Both the position numbers and the translations under genes were made by a program. Positions 7,725 through 16,177 of a stretch of 64,000 bases of DNA are shown here, piece after piece. The notes beneath the pieces were generated by a model that was not told the DNA's origin, did no database searches, and saw only the letters and a list, made by a program, of their open reading frames with translations. The stretch is from Actinomadura nitritigenes (GTDB lineage: Bacteria; Actinomycetota; Actinomycetes; Streptosporangiales; Streptosporangiaceae): the NCBI RefSeq assembly GCF_017573545.1, contig NZ_JAGEOK010000010.1, positions 62,001 through 126,000 of the forward strand. The letters are read 5' to 3'. Position 1 is the first letter of the stretch. The number at the start of each line of letters is the position of its first letter.

Positions 7725-9106
7725 CCCCCGCCGAGAGTCATCGGCTCGCCGCGATCCCCGAGGTGAGCACGGTCCTCGACGACCAGAGCCCCGAGGTGCC
7801 CGAGATCATCCGCGGCACCGGTCACCTGCCGGAGATGCGGGCCGACCCGATCTCCCTGTTCCACCGCGTCCGCGAGGAGTGCGGCGACGTCGGGCGCTTC
7901 CGGCTCGCCGACAAGGACGTGGTGCTGGTCAGCGGCGCCGAGGCGAACGAGGTGTTCTTCCGCGCGCCCGACGAGCGGCTCGACCAGGCCGCCGCGTACC
8001 CGTTCATGACGCCGATCTTCGGCAAGGGCGTCGTGTTCGACGCCTCGCCGGAGGAGCGCCAGCAGATGCTGAAGAACCAGGCGCTGCGCGGGGACATGAT
8101 GCGCGGGCACGCGCGGACGATCGAGGCGGAGATCCGCCGGATGGTCGCCGGCTGGGGCGAGGAGGGCGAGATCGACCTCCTCGACTTCTTCGCCGAGCTG
8201 ACCATCTACACCACCTCGGCGTGCCTGATCGGCAAGCCGTTCCGCGACGAGCTGGACGCCTCGTTCGCCGAGCACTACCACGAGCTGGAGCGCGGCACCG
8301 ACGCCATCGCCTACGTCGACCCGTACGCCGACATCGACAGCTTCCGGCTGCGCGACGCGGCGCGGGAGAAGCTGGTCGGGCTGGTGCAGGGCATCATCGA
8401 GCGGCGCAAGGAGCGGGGGAAGGTCCCGCGCGACCAGCGCGACCTGCTCGACGTCCTGATCTCGCTGGACATGAGCGCCGACCACATCACCGGCATCTTC
8501 ATCTCGATGATGTTCGCCGGGCACCACACCTCCAGCGGCACCGCGTCCTGGGCCATGATCGAGCTGCTGCGCCACCCGGACGTGCTGGCCGAGGTGGTCG
8601 CCGAGCTGGACGCGCTGTACGCCGACGGGACCGAGGTGTCGTTCCAGGCGCTGCGGTCGATCCCGGTGCTGGAGTCGGCGCTGAAGGAGACCCTGCGCCT
8701 GCACCCGCCGCTGATCATCCTGATGCGGCTGGTCCGGGAGGACTTCGAGCTGCTCGGCAGGACGATCCCCGCCGGGACGATGCTGGCGGCGTCGCCGCGG
8801 GTCTCCAACCGGATCGAGGAGGACTTCCCCAAGGCGGGCGACTTCGACCCGGGACGCTACATCGACCCCCGGCAGGAGGACCTGCAGAACCGCTGGACCT
8901 GGATCCCCTTCGGCGCCGGCAGGCACCGCTGCGTCGGCAACGCGTTCGCGATGATGCAGATGAAGGCGATCTTCTCCGTGGTCCTGCGCGACTACACGTT
9001 CGAGGCCGCCCAGCCCCTGGACTCCTACCGGGACGACTTCACCAAGATGGTCATCCAGCTCGAGCGGCCCTGCCGGGTGCGGTACCGGCGCCGGGCCGGG
9101 AGGTGA
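7721..9106 (+). CDS. cyp51: Sterol 14-alpha-demethylase CYP51
   Basis: This 461-residue P450 closely resembles M. tuberculosis CYP51 (Rv0764c) along its whole length. Shared stretches include RVREECGDVG, AYPFMTPIFG, EIDLLDFFAELTIYT, the CYP51-specific I-helix segment MMFAGHHTSSGTAS, the ExxR motif KETLRLHPPLIILMR and the haem loop FGAGRHRCVGNAFA. CYP51 removes the 14-alpha methyl group of sterols such as lanosterol in three oxidation steps. A few bacteria carry it without a complete sterol pathway, so the physiological substrate here is uncertain. It overlaps the SDR gene by 4 bp and the ferredoxin gene by 4 bp (GTGA), as expected for a P450 and its redox partner. Confidence 0.96.
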   Translation: MTPAESHRLAAIPEVSTVLDDQSPEVPEIIRGTGHLPEMRADPISLFHRVREECGDVGRFRLADKDVVLVSGAEANEVFFRAPDERLDQAAAYPFMTPIFGKGVVFDASPEERQQMLKNQALRGDMMRGHARTIEAEIRRMVAGWGEEGEIDLLDFFAELTIYTTSACLIGKPFRDELDASFAEHYHELERGTDAIAYVDPYADIDSFRLRDAAREKLVGLVQGIIERRKERGKVPRDQRDLLDVLISLDMSADHITGIFISMMFAGHHTSSGTASWAMIELLRHPDVLAEVVAELDALYADGTEVSFQALRSIPVLESALKETLRLHPPLIILMRLVREDFELLGRTIPAGTMLAASPRVSNRIEEDFPKAGDFDPGRYIDPRQEDLQNRWTWIPFGAGRHRCVGNAFAMMQMKAIFSVVLRDYTFEAAQPLDSYRDDFTKMVIQLERPCRVRYRRRAGR

Positions 9107-9309
9107 GCGCGGTGCGCGTCGTCGCCGACACCGACATCTGCCAGGGGCACCAGCTGTGCCAGGGCGAGGCGCCCGACGTGTTCGGGTTCGACGAGGAGAA
9201 GGACGTGGTCGTGATCCTCGACGAGCGTCCGGACGAGTCCCGCCGCAAGGACGTGGCCACGGCCGTGCGGTACTGCCCGGCCTTCGCGCTTTCGATCGAC
9301 GAGGACTGA
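9103..9309 (+). CDS. 3Fe-4S ferredoxin, CYP51 partner
   Basis: This 68-residue ferredoxin has the motif CQGHQLC early and YCPAF near the C-terminus. The three cysteines fit a 3Fe-4S cluster, and the position that is Cys in 4Fe-4S proteins is His. This CxxHxxC...CP pattern belongs to the actinobacterial P450-associated ferredoxins, and M. tuberculosis has its counterpart (Rv0763c) directly after cyp51. It probably feeds electrons to CYP51 and perhaps to the other P450 of the block. GTG 9103 overlaps the CYP51 stop; GTG 9112 is an alternative start. The ferredoxin reductase is not encoded next to it. Confidence 0.93.
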   Translation: MSAVRVVADTDICQGHQLCQGEAPDVFGFDEEKDVVVILDERPDESRRKDVATAVRYCPAFALSIDED

Positions 9310-9318
9310 GGGGACGAC

Positions 9319-9966
9319 GTGGGAGAAGACGGCGGGCTGACCCGGGCCGAGATCGAGGAGTTCTGGGACTCCTGGCTGGCGATCAACCGCGAGGCCGAGC
9401 GGACCGGCGACTGGCGGGTGATGGCCGAGTGGTACGCCGAGGACGCGACGTACGGCTGGATGTACAGCCCCGACGAGCACTTCATGGCCGTCGGACGCGA
9501 CCAGATCCGGGACTGGGCGATCGGCATCGAGATGGACGGCCTCGACGGCTGGCACTACGACTACCAGGTCACGGTGATCGACGAGAAGAAGTCGATGATC
9601 GTGGGGTTCTGGAAGCAGAAGTCCGGGATCATCAACGACGCGACGGGCGGGGAGTACGAGATCCTCGGCATCGGCGGCTCGTGGTTCGGCGTCGAGCGGC
9701 AGTCCGCGGGCGCGGACGCCGGCCAGATCAAGATCGCCTGGCAGCGGGACTGGTTCGACATGCCGTCGAACGTCCACACCTTCATGGAGATCATCAACTC
9801 CGGCAAGGCGCCCGAGACGCTGCTGAAGCGGATGAAGGTCGCCGGGCACGGCGTCCCGGGCCACTACCACTACGCCGAGATGCCCTCGACCCTGTGGCCG
9901 CCGCCCGTCGAGCGCGGCGACCACATCACGCAGGCCCCCAAGGACGCGCCGGAGGCGGCGAAATGA
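9319..9966 (+). CDS. NTF2/SnoaL-like fold protein
   Basis: This 215-residue protein resembles the cone-shaped NTF2/ketosteroid-isomerase-like superfamily. An N-terminal helical part (EEFWDSWLAINREAE) leads to EWYAEDATYGW, a typical SnoaL-like acidic/aromatic segment, then beta strands rich in Trp and Tyr. Family members bind hydrophobic substrates and can be isomerases, hydrolases or dehydratases; the catalytic residues cannot be assigned by eye. It is longer than the usual 130-150 residues because of a C-terminal extension. The GTG start is preceded by GAGGGGA at good spacing. In M. tuberculosis the cyp51 neighbourhood also contains a KSI-like protein (Rv0760c). Confidence 0.72.
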   Translation: MGEDGGLTRAEIEEFWDSWLAINREAERTGDWRVMAEWYAEDATYGWMYSPDEHFMAVGRDQIRDWAIGIEMDGLDGWHYDYQVTVIDEKKSMIVGFWKQKSGIINDATGGEYEILGIGGSWFGVERQSAGADAGQIKIAWQRDWFDMPSNVHTFMEIINSGKAPETLLKRMKVAGHGVPGHYHYAEMPSTLWPPPVERGDHITQAPKDAPEAAK

Positions 9967-11447
9967 CCGAGCGCGTTCCCACGAATCCGCCCGCGCAGCA
10001 GTACGTCGACGGCAAGCTCGGCGCCGCGGGCGGCGGGGCGTCGTACCCGATCCTCAACCCGGCGACCGGGCAGGAGATCGGCCGGGCGCCCGACGGCACC
10101 GCGGCCGACGTCGACGCCGCGATCGGCGCCGCCCGCCGCGCGTTCGACGAGTCCGGCTGGGCGACCGACCGCGCGCTGCGGATCCGGGTGCTGCGCCAGT
10201 TCCACCAGGCGCTGCTCGACAACGCCGACGCGCTCCGCGCCCTCACCACCGCGGAGGCGGGGGCGCCGGCGTTCTTCGTCGCCGGCCCGCAGTTCGACAC
10301 CCCGGTCGAGAGCCTGAAGTGGACGATCGACCTCGCGGAGGGCTACGCGTGGGAGACCGACCTGGGCGTCGGCGTCACGATGGGCATCCGGTCGCGCCGC
10401 ACCCTGCACCGCGAGCCCGTGGGGGTCGTCGCGGCGATCACGCCGTGGAACTTCCCCAACCAGATCAACCTCGCCAAGATCGGGCCGGCGCTGGCCGCCG
10501 GGAACACGGTGGTGCTCAAGCCGGCGCCCGACACCCCGTGGCTGGCGGCCGAGCTGGGCCGGCTGTTCGCCGAGTGCACCGACATCCCGGCCGGCGTCCT
10601 CAACGTCGTGACGCCGCGCGACAACACGGTGGCGGCGCTGCTGACCGGCGACCCGCGCGTGGACCTGGTCTCGTTCACCGGCTCGACGGCCACGGGACGG
10701 GCGATCGCGGCGGCCGCGGCGCCGACCCTCAAGCGGGTGTTCCTCGAACTCGGCGGCAAGTCCGCCGCGATCGTGCTGGACGACGCGAACCTCAAGGCCG
10801 TCGTCGGCACCACCGCGTTCGCGGCGTCCGTGCACGCCGGCCAGGGATGCGCGATCACCACCCGGCTGGTGGTGCCCCGGGACCGCTACGACGAGGCGGT
10901 GGAGATCGCCGCGTCCACGATGGCCTCGCTGGGCGCGAAGGACCCCGCCGACCCCGGCACCATCTGCGGTCCTGTCATCTCCGCGGCGCAGCGCGACCGG
11001 GTGAAGTCCTACCTCGACCTCGCGGTCCGGGAGGGCGGGCGGTTCGCGACCGGCGGCGGGATCGCCGAGCAGGACGGCGAGCTCGCCGGCGGGTTCTGGA
11101 TCGAGCCGACCGTCGTCGCCGGCCTCGACAACACCGCGCGGGTAGCCCAGGAGGAGATCTTCGGCCCGGTGCTGACCGTCATCGCGCACGACGGCGACGA
11201 CGACGCCGTCCGGATCGCCAACGAGTCGCCGTACGGGCTCTCGGGGTCGGTGGACTCCGGTGACCTGGAGCGGGCGAAGGCGGTCGCGGCGCGGATCCGG
11301 ACCGGCACGATCGGCGTCAACGGCGGGCTGTGGTTCGGCGCGGACGCGCCGTTCGGCGGCTACAAGCAGTCCGGGATCGGCCGCGAGATGGGCGTGGCCG
11401 GGTTCGAGGAGTACCTCGAGACCAAGACCACGGCGGAACCGGCCTAG
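9963..11447 (+). CDS. Aldehyde dehydrogenase family protein
   Basis: This 494-residue NAD(P)-dependent aldehyde dehydrogenase oxidises aldehydes to acids. It shows the cofactor-binding segment ITPWNFPNQINLAKIGPALA, the FTGSTATGRAI loop, the general-base Glu in FLELGGKSA, the catalytic Cys in HAGQGCAITT and the C-terminal EEIFGPVLTV. The length is typical of the superfamily. It begins within the stop codon of the SnoaL-like gene (ATGA), indicating translational coupling. In context it would oxidise an aldehyde formed after P450 or alcohol dehydrogenase steps; the mycobacterial cyp51 neighbourhood likewise includes an alcohol dehydrogenase. Confidence 0.93.
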   Translation: MTERVPTNPPAQQYVDGKLGAAGGGASYPILNPATGQEIGRAPDGTAADVDAAIGAARRAFDESGWATDRALRIRVLRQFHQALLDNADALRALTTAEAGAPAFFVAGPQFDTPVESLKWTIDLAEGYAWETDLGVGVTMGIRSRRTLHREPVGVVAAITPWNFPNQINLAKIGPALAAGNTVVLKPAPDTPWLAAELGRLFAECTDIPAGVLNVVTPRDNTVAALLTGDPRVDLVSFTGSTATGRAIAAAAAPTLKRVFLELGGKSAAIVLDDANLKAVVGTTAFAASVHAGQGCAITTRLVVPRDRYDEAVEIAASTMASLGAKDPADPGTICGPVISAAQRDRVKSYLDLAVREGGRFATGGGIAEQDGELAGGFWIEPTVVAGLDNTARVAQEEIFGPVLTVIAHDGDDDAVRIANESPYGLSGSVDSGDLERAKAVAARIRTGTIGVNGGLWFGADAPFGGYKQSGIGREMGVAGFEEYLETKTTAEPA

Positions 11448-11470
11448 GCGGGGACGTGGAGGGGAACGGG

Positions 11471-12337
11471 ATGAGCGACATCGTCCGCGTCGGATTCGTC
11501 GGGCTCGGCGACATCGGCAAGCCGATGGCGACCCGGCTGGCCGCGCAGCAGGCCGACGCCGGGCTGGCCCTCAGCGTGTTCGACCTGGCCGCGGCGCCCG
11601 TCGAGGAGCTGGTCGCGGCCGGGGCGAAGGCGGCCGGCGGCGCCGGCGCGCTCGCCGCCGGCAGCGACGTGCTGTGCGTGATGGTCAACAACGACGAGCA
11701 GGTCCGCTCGGTGCTGGACGAGGTGCTGGCCGCCGCCCCCGCCGGCCTCACCGTCGCGGTCCACTCGACCGTCGCGCCAGGGACGCCCGCCGAACTGGAA
11801 GCCCTCGCCGCACGGCGGGGCGTCCGGCTGGTCGACGCGCCCGTGTCCGGCGGCGTGATGGGCGCGGGCACCGGCGAGCTGGCCATCATGGTCGGCGGCT
11901 CGGAGGAGGCGTTCGCCGCGGTCCGCCCGGTCCTGGACGTCCTGGCGAAGAAGGTCGTGCACGCCGGGCCGATCGGCGCGGGCACGAAGTTCAAGCTCGC
12001 CCGCAACCTGATGCACTACGCCGCCTTCACCGCGGCGACCGAGGCGCAGCGGCTGGCGGAGGCGGCCGGGCTCGACATCGTCGCGCTCGGCGAGGTGGTC
12101 CGGCACACCGACGCGCTCACCGGCGGCCCCGGAGCGATCATGTACCGGGACACGACCGCCGAGATGGAACCGGGGTCGTTCTGGTTCACCACCTTCGGCC
12201 ACCTCCGGCAGCTCGCGGAGAAGGACCTCGACTTCGCGATCGCGCTGGCCGACGAGCTCGGCGTCGACGTACCGCTGGCCAGGATCGCGCGCGAGCGCCT
12301 CGCGCCCGGCCTGGGATTTCCCGAGGAGCAGCAGTGA
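11471..12337 (+). CDS. NAD(P)-dependent beta-hydroxyacid dehydrogenase
   Basis: This 288-residue protein belongs to the 3-hydroxyisobutyrate/6-phosphogluconate dehydrogenase-like family. The N-terminal Rossmann motif reads VGFVGLGDIGKPMA, the substrate-binding loop DAPVSGGVMGAGTGELAIMV is well conserved, and the catalytic Lys lies in GTKFKLARNLM. These enzymes oxidise beta-hydroxyacids or reduce the semialdehydes. It follows the ALDH gene by 23 bp with GGAGGGG upstream of ATG 11471, and its last bases overlap the CMD-family gene. The substrate is probably an intermediate of the same pathway. Confidence 0.9.
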   Translation: MSDIVRVGFVGLGDIGKPMATRLAAQQADAGLALSVFDLAAAPVEELVAAGAKAAGGAGALAAGSDVLCVMVNNDEQVRSVLDEVLAAAPAGLTVAVHSTVAPGTPAELEALAARRGVRLVDAPVSGGVMGAGTGELAIMVGGSEEAFAAVRPVLDVLAKKVVHAGPIGAGTKFKLARNLMHYAAFTAATEAQRLAEAAGLDIVALGEVVRHTDALTGGPGAIMYRDTTAEMEPGSFWFTTFGHLRQLAEKDLDFAIALADELGVDVPLARIARERLAPGLGFPEEQQ

Positions 12338-12750
12338 GCGACGAGAAGACCGGGAAGTTCGACGGCCTCCCCGAGGCGCGGGCCCGCGGCCTGCGCAAGA
12401 TGGAGCAGGTCTACGGCTTCGACATGACCGACGGCACCGGCGACTTCTTCCGCTACACCGCCGACCACCTGTTCGGCGACGTCTGGCAGCGGCCCGGCCT
12501 GTCCGACCGGGACCGGCGCCTGCTGCTCATCGGGCTGCTCGCCGGGCAGGGCGCCGCCGACGTGCTCGGCATCCAGGTGCCCGCCGCCCACGCCGCCGGG
12601 GAGCTCGACGACGCGGCGCTCCGCGAGATCGTCGTGTTCCTCAGCCACTACGCGGGCTGGCCGAACGGCGCGCGGCTCAACTCCATCGTCGAGGAGACGA
12701 TCGCCAAGGCGGCCCGCAAGGCCGCACGGGCCGCCGAGAAGCGGGACTGA
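12334..12750 (+). CDS. Carboxymuconolactone decarboxylase-family protein
   Basis: This 138-residue alpha-helical protein is of the CMD/AhpD-like superfamily. The segment LSDRDRRLLLIGLLAGQGAA followed by LREIVVFLSHYAGWPNGARL matches the gamma-carboxymuconolactone decarboxylase fold. The AhpD-type CxxC redox pair is absent, so a peroxidase-like role is unlikely; a decarboxylase, lactonase or isomerase role is more plausible. GTG 12334 overlaps the preceding stop (GTGA), and DapB-like dehydrogenase follows after 8 bp. Confidence 0.85.
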   Translation: MSDEKTGKFDGLPEARARGLRKMEQVYGFDMTDGTGDFFRYTADHLFGDVWQRPGLSDRDRRLLLIGLLAGQGAADVLGIQVPAAHAAGELDDAALREIVVFLSHYAGWPNGARLNSIVEETIAKAARKAARAAEKRD

Positions 12751-12758
12751 GGAGCACC

Positions 12759-13844
12759 ATGGCCATCCGCGTCCTGCACGTGGCGACCGGCAACGTCGGC
12801 CGCATCGCCCTGGCGCAGCTGATCGAGGACCCCCGCTTCGAGCTGGCGGGCCTCGTCGTGTCCGACCCCGGCAAGGTCGGGCGCGACGCCGGCGACCTCG
12901 CCGGCCTCGGCACGGTCACCGGCGTGGCCGCCACCGACGACCTCGACGCGGCCCTCGCGGTGCGGCCGGACTGCACCGTGTACTGCGCGATCGGAGAGAC
13001 CCGGCTGTTCGAGGCGCTCGCCGACATCGAGCGGATCCTCGCCTCCGGCAGCAACGTCGCCGCGTCCTCGCCGGTGCCGCTGATCTACCCGTGGGGCCTG
13101 CTGCCCGACCGCATGATCGACCCCATCGAGAAGGCGTGCGAGGCCGGCGGGACGAGCCTGTTCGCCAGCGGCGTGGACCCCGGATGGGTCAACGACCTGC
13201 TGCCCTTCGCGATCGCGAGCACCTGCCAGCGGGTGGAGCAGGTGCGCTGCTCGGAGATCGCCGACTACGCGACGTACGACGGCGGCCCGGTCATGTTCGA
13301 CTTCATGGGCTTCGGCCGGCCGCTGGACGACCTGCCGAGGATGTTCAAGCCGGGGATCCTGGCGGCGTCCTGGGGCGTCAGCCTCCGGATGATGGCCCGC
13401 GGGTTCGGCTTCGAGCTCGACGAGATCACCGAGTCGTACGAGCGGGAGCCGGCGCCGGAGGCGTTCGACGTCGCCGCCGGGCACATCCCGCGGGGCGGCG
13501 TCGCGGCGATGCGGTTCCAGATCACCGGCGTCGCCGCCGGCAAGGAGGTGCTCGTCATCGACCACACGACCCGGCTGCGCGACGACCTGCGCCCCGACTG
13601 GCCGCGCCCCGCGCAGGACGGCGGATCCTACCGGCTGGAGATCACCGGCGAGCCGTCCTACCGCGTCGACGTGTGCCCGACCAGCGCCAAGGGCGACCAC
13701 AACTACGCCGCGATCGCCGCCGGCGCTGGCCGCATCGTCAACGCGATCCCCGACGTCGTCGCGGCGCCGCCCGGCCTGCGGACCCCGCTCGACCTGCCGT
13801 TCAACACCGCCCGCGGCGTCTTCGCGAACACGCTGGCCCGCTGA
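12759..13844 (+). CDS. DapB-like NAD(P)-dependent dehydrogenase
   Basis: This 361-residue protein has an N-terminal Rossmann domain (VLHVATGNVGRIALAQLI) and a DapB/diaminopentanoate dehydrogenase-like C-terminal domain. Characteristic stretches are ASGVDPGWVNDLLPFAI and EIADYATYDGGPVMFDFMGF. Relatives are common in actinobacterial sterol and fatty-acid clusters and are usually annotated as dihydrodipicolinate reductase-like, without a proven substrate. Lysine biosynthesis is unlikely given the catabolic neighbourhood and the length (DapB is about 250 residues). The gene is spaced 8 bp from the CMD gene and 26 bp from the next SDR. Confidence 0.8.
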   Translation: MAIRVLHVATGNVGRIALAQLIEDPRFELAGLVVSDPGKVGRDAGDLAGLGTVTGVAATDDLDAALAVRPDCTVYCAIGETRLFEALADIERILASGSNVAASSPVPLIYPWGLLPDRMIDPIEKACEAGGTSLFASGVDPGWVNDLLPFAIASTCQRVEQVRCSEIADYATYDGGPVMFDFMGFGRPLDDLPRMFKPGILAASWGVSLRMMARGFGFELDEITESYEREPAPEAFDVAAGHIPRGGVAAMRFQITGVAAGKEVLVIDHTTRLRDDLRPDWPRPAQDGGSYRLEITGEPSYRVDVCPTSAKGDHNYAAIAAGAGRIVNAIPDVVAAPPGLRTPLDLPFNTARGVFANTLAR

Positions 13845-13870
13845 GACCCCGCGACAGAGAGGACATCGAC

Positions 13871-14605
13871 ATGGGACGCGTGGACGGGAAGATCGCCCTG
13901 ATCAGCGGCGGCGCGCGCGGGATCGGCGCGGCGAGCGCACGGGCGCTGGCGGCTGAGGGCGCGAAGGTGGTGCTCGGCGACATCCTCGACGAGGAGGGCA
14001 AGGCCGTCGCGGACGAGCTGGGCGACGCCGCCCGCTACGTCCACCTCGACGTGACGAGCCCCGACGACTGGACCGCCGCCGTGCAGGCCGCCGTCGGCGA
14101 GTTCGGCGGGCTGAACGTGCTGTTCAACAACGCCGGGATCGCCAACGGCGCGGCCATCCAGCGGTTCTCGCTGGAGAAGTGGCAGAAGATCATCGACATC
14201 AACCTCACCGGCCCCTTCCTCGGCATCCGCGCGGCGACGGACGCGCTGATCGCGGCCGGCGGCGGGTCGATCATCAACACCTCGTCCATCGAGGGGCTGC
14301 GCGGCACGTCCTGGGCGCACGGCTACGTCGCGTCGAAGTGGGGGCTGCGCGGCCTGACCAAGTCGGTCGCGATGGAGCTCGCGCCGCACGGCGTCCGGGT
14401 CAACTCGCTGCACCCGGGCCTGATCCGGACGCCGCTCACCGACGGCATCCCCGACGACATGATCCCGGTCCCGCTCGGGCGGCCCGGCCTGCCCGAGGAC
14501 GTCGCGTCGTTCGTGGTCTTCCTGGCCAGCGACGAGTCCTCCTACGCCACGGGGACGGAGTTCGTCATCGACGGCGGCACCGTCAACCAGATCCCGCACA
14601 AGTGA
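13871..14605 (+). CDS. Hydroxysteroid-type SDR (Rv2002/FabG3-like)
   Basis: This 244-residue classical SDR shows close resemblance to M. tuberculosis Rv2002 (FabG3), described as a 20-beta-hydroxysteroid dehydrogenase: ALISGGARGIGAASARALAA, the unusual AKVVLGDILDEEGKAVADEL, DAARYVHLDVTSPDDW and the ending SSYATGTEFVIDGGTV. The active-site set is Ser in NTSSIEG and YVASK. It would interconvert steroid or steroid-like hydroxyl and keto groups using NAD(H), with Asp in GDIL favouring NAD over NADP. The steroid assignment rests on remembered similarity and context. Confidence 0.9.
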   Translation: MGRVDGKIALISGGARGIGAASARALAAEGAKVVLGDILDEEGKAVADELGDAARYVHLDVTSPDDWTAAVQAAVGEFGGLNVLFNNAGIANGAAIQRFSLEKWQKIIDINLTGPFLGIRAATDALIAAGGGSIINTSSIEGLRGTSWAHGYVASKWGLRGLTKSVAMELAPHGVRVNSLHPGLIRTPLTDGIPDDMIPVPLGRPGLPEDVASFVVFLASDESSYATGTEFVIDGGTVNQIPHK

Positions 14606-14664
14606 CCCCGGCGCCCCCGGACGTCCGGTGACCCCAGAAGCACAGTGATTCGAGACAGGAACCG

Positions 14665-16152
14665 ATGAACGCACAGACCTCCCCTGGAATGGCCGTTCCC
14701 GCGGTGGTACCGGCCGCGGAACTCCCCGACGGCGCCGAGCGGTTCGACGTCGTGGTGGTGGGCTTCGGGATCGCCGGAGGGTGCGCCGCGCTGGAGGCCG
14801 CGCGCTCGGGAGCCCGGGTGCTGCTGCTGGAGCGCGCCGCCGTCCACGGCGGCACGTCGAGCATGTCGGGCGGCCACTTCTACCTCGGCGGCGGCACCGC
14901 CGTCCAGAAGGCCACCGGCCATGAGGACACGGCCGAGGCGATGGCGCGCTACCTGATGGCGAGCACGAAGGACCCGGACGAGGAGAAGATCCGGACCTAC
15001 TGCGAGGGCTCGGTCGAGCACTTCGACTGGCTGGAGGCGCTGGGGTTCGCGTTCGAGCGCTCCTACTTCCCGGGGAAGGCGGTGATCCAGCCCGGCACCG
15101 AGGGGCTGATGTTCACCGGCAACGAGAAGGTGTGGCCCTTCCGCGACGGGATCCCGCCGGCGCCGCGCGGCCACAAGGTCCCGGTGCCGGGCGACACCGA
15201 GGGCACCAAGATCGTGATGGACCTGCTGCGGGACCGGGTCGAGGAGGCCGGCGTCGAGGTCCGCTACGAGACCGGCGCGACCAACCTGGTCGTGGACGCC
15301 GGCGGCGCGGTCGCCGGCGTCGCCTGGCGGAACTTCGACCGGACGGGTGTGGTCGCCGCCGCCGGGGTGGTGATCGCGGCCGGCGGGTTCGTGATGAACG
15401 CGGACATGGTCGCGGCCTACACGCCGGCCCTCGGCGAGAAGCTGTTCACCCTCGGCGGCACCTACGACGACGGGCTCGGCATCCGGCTGGGCCAGTCGGC
15501 CGGCGCCGCGCTGGAGCACATGGACGAGCCGTTCATCACCGCCCCGTTCTACCCCCCGTCGTCGCTGGTCAAGGGCCTGATCGTCAACAGCCGCGGCGAG
15601 CGGTTCGTGGCCGAGGACAGCTACCACGCGCGCACCTCGTACTTCGTGCTCCGGCAGCCGGGCGCGGCGGCGTACCTCATCGCCGACAGCGACCACATGG
15701 AGGAGCAGCGGATGCCGCTCGTCCCGCTGAAGGACGGCTACGAGACGATCGAGGAGATGGAGGCCGGCCTCAAGCTGCCTCCCGGCTCGCTCGCGGCGAC
15801 GATGGCGCGCTACAACGAGCACGCCGCGCGGGGCGAGGACCCCGACTTCCACAAGCACCCCGACTGGCTGGCGCCGCAGGCGAAGGGGCCGTGGGGCGTC
15901 TACGACCTGACCCTCGGCACCGCCCTGTACGCCGGTTTCACCCTCGGCGGCATGGCGACCACGGTCGACGGCGAGGTCCGGCGGGCCGACGGGTCGGTCA
16001 TCGGCGGGCTCTACGCGGCCGGCGCCTGCGCGTCCAACATCGCCCAGGACGGCGCCGGGTACTGCTCCGGCACCCAGCTCGGCGAGGGCTCGTTCTTCGG
16101 GCGCCGGGCCGGTGCCGCCGCCGCCGCGCGGGCGCGCGGAACGTCCCGGTAG
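14665..16152 (+). CDS. KstD-like FAD-dependent oxidoreductase
   Basis: This 495-residue flavoprotein belongs to the fumarate reductase/3-ketosteroid-delta1-dehydrogenase group. The FAD-binding motif is VVVGFGIAGGCAALEAARSG followed by LLLERA; GGTSSMSGG follows, and the C-terminal FAD contact is GLYAAGACASNIAQDGAGYC. Such enzymes introduce or reduce a carbon-carbon double bond next to a keto group. It is shorter than KstD proper (about 510-560 residues), so I call it KstD-like rather than KstD. The 59-bp gap to the preceding SDR contains a 12-bp palindrome (CCGGACGTCCGG, 14617-14628) of unknown meaning. The gene ends the co-directional block. Confidence 0.85.
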   Translation: MNAQTSPGMAVPAVVPAAELPDGAERFDVVVVGFGIAGGCAALEAARSGARVLLLERAAVHGGTSSMSGGHFYLGGGTAVQKATGHEDTAEAMARYLMASTKDPDEEKIRTYCEGSVEHFDWLEALGFAFERSYFPGKAVIQPGTEGLMFTGNEKVWPFRDGIPPAPRGHKVPVPGDTEGTKIVMDLLRDRVEEAGVEVRYETGATNLVVDAGGAVAGVAWRNFDRTGVVAAAGVVIAAGGFVMNADMVAAYTPALGEKLFTLGGTYDDGLGIRLGQSAGAALEHMDEPFITAPFYPPSSLVKGLIVNSRGERFVAEDSYHARTSYFVLRQPGAAAYLIADSDHMEEQRMPLVPLKDGYETIEEMEAGLKLPPGSLAATMARYNEHAARGEDPDFHKHPDWLAPQAKGPWGVYDLTLGTALYAGFTLGGMATTVDGEVRRADGSVIGGLYAAGACASNIAQDGAGYCSGTQLGEGSFFGRRAGAAAAARARGTSR

Positions 16153-16177
16153 GGACGCCCCGCGCCGGTCGCCATGC

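Noticed and set aside
14617..14628. The palindrome CCGGACGTCCGG as an operator
   Set aside because: It is a perfect 12-mer but made of very common GC-rich words, appears once, and lies inside a likely operon.
5063..16152. A secondary-metabolite cluster, because of P450s, SDRs and a SnoaL-like protein
   Set aside because: There is no PKS, NRPS, terpene synthase or other scaffold enzyme, and the gene order matches the mycobacterial cyp51 region.
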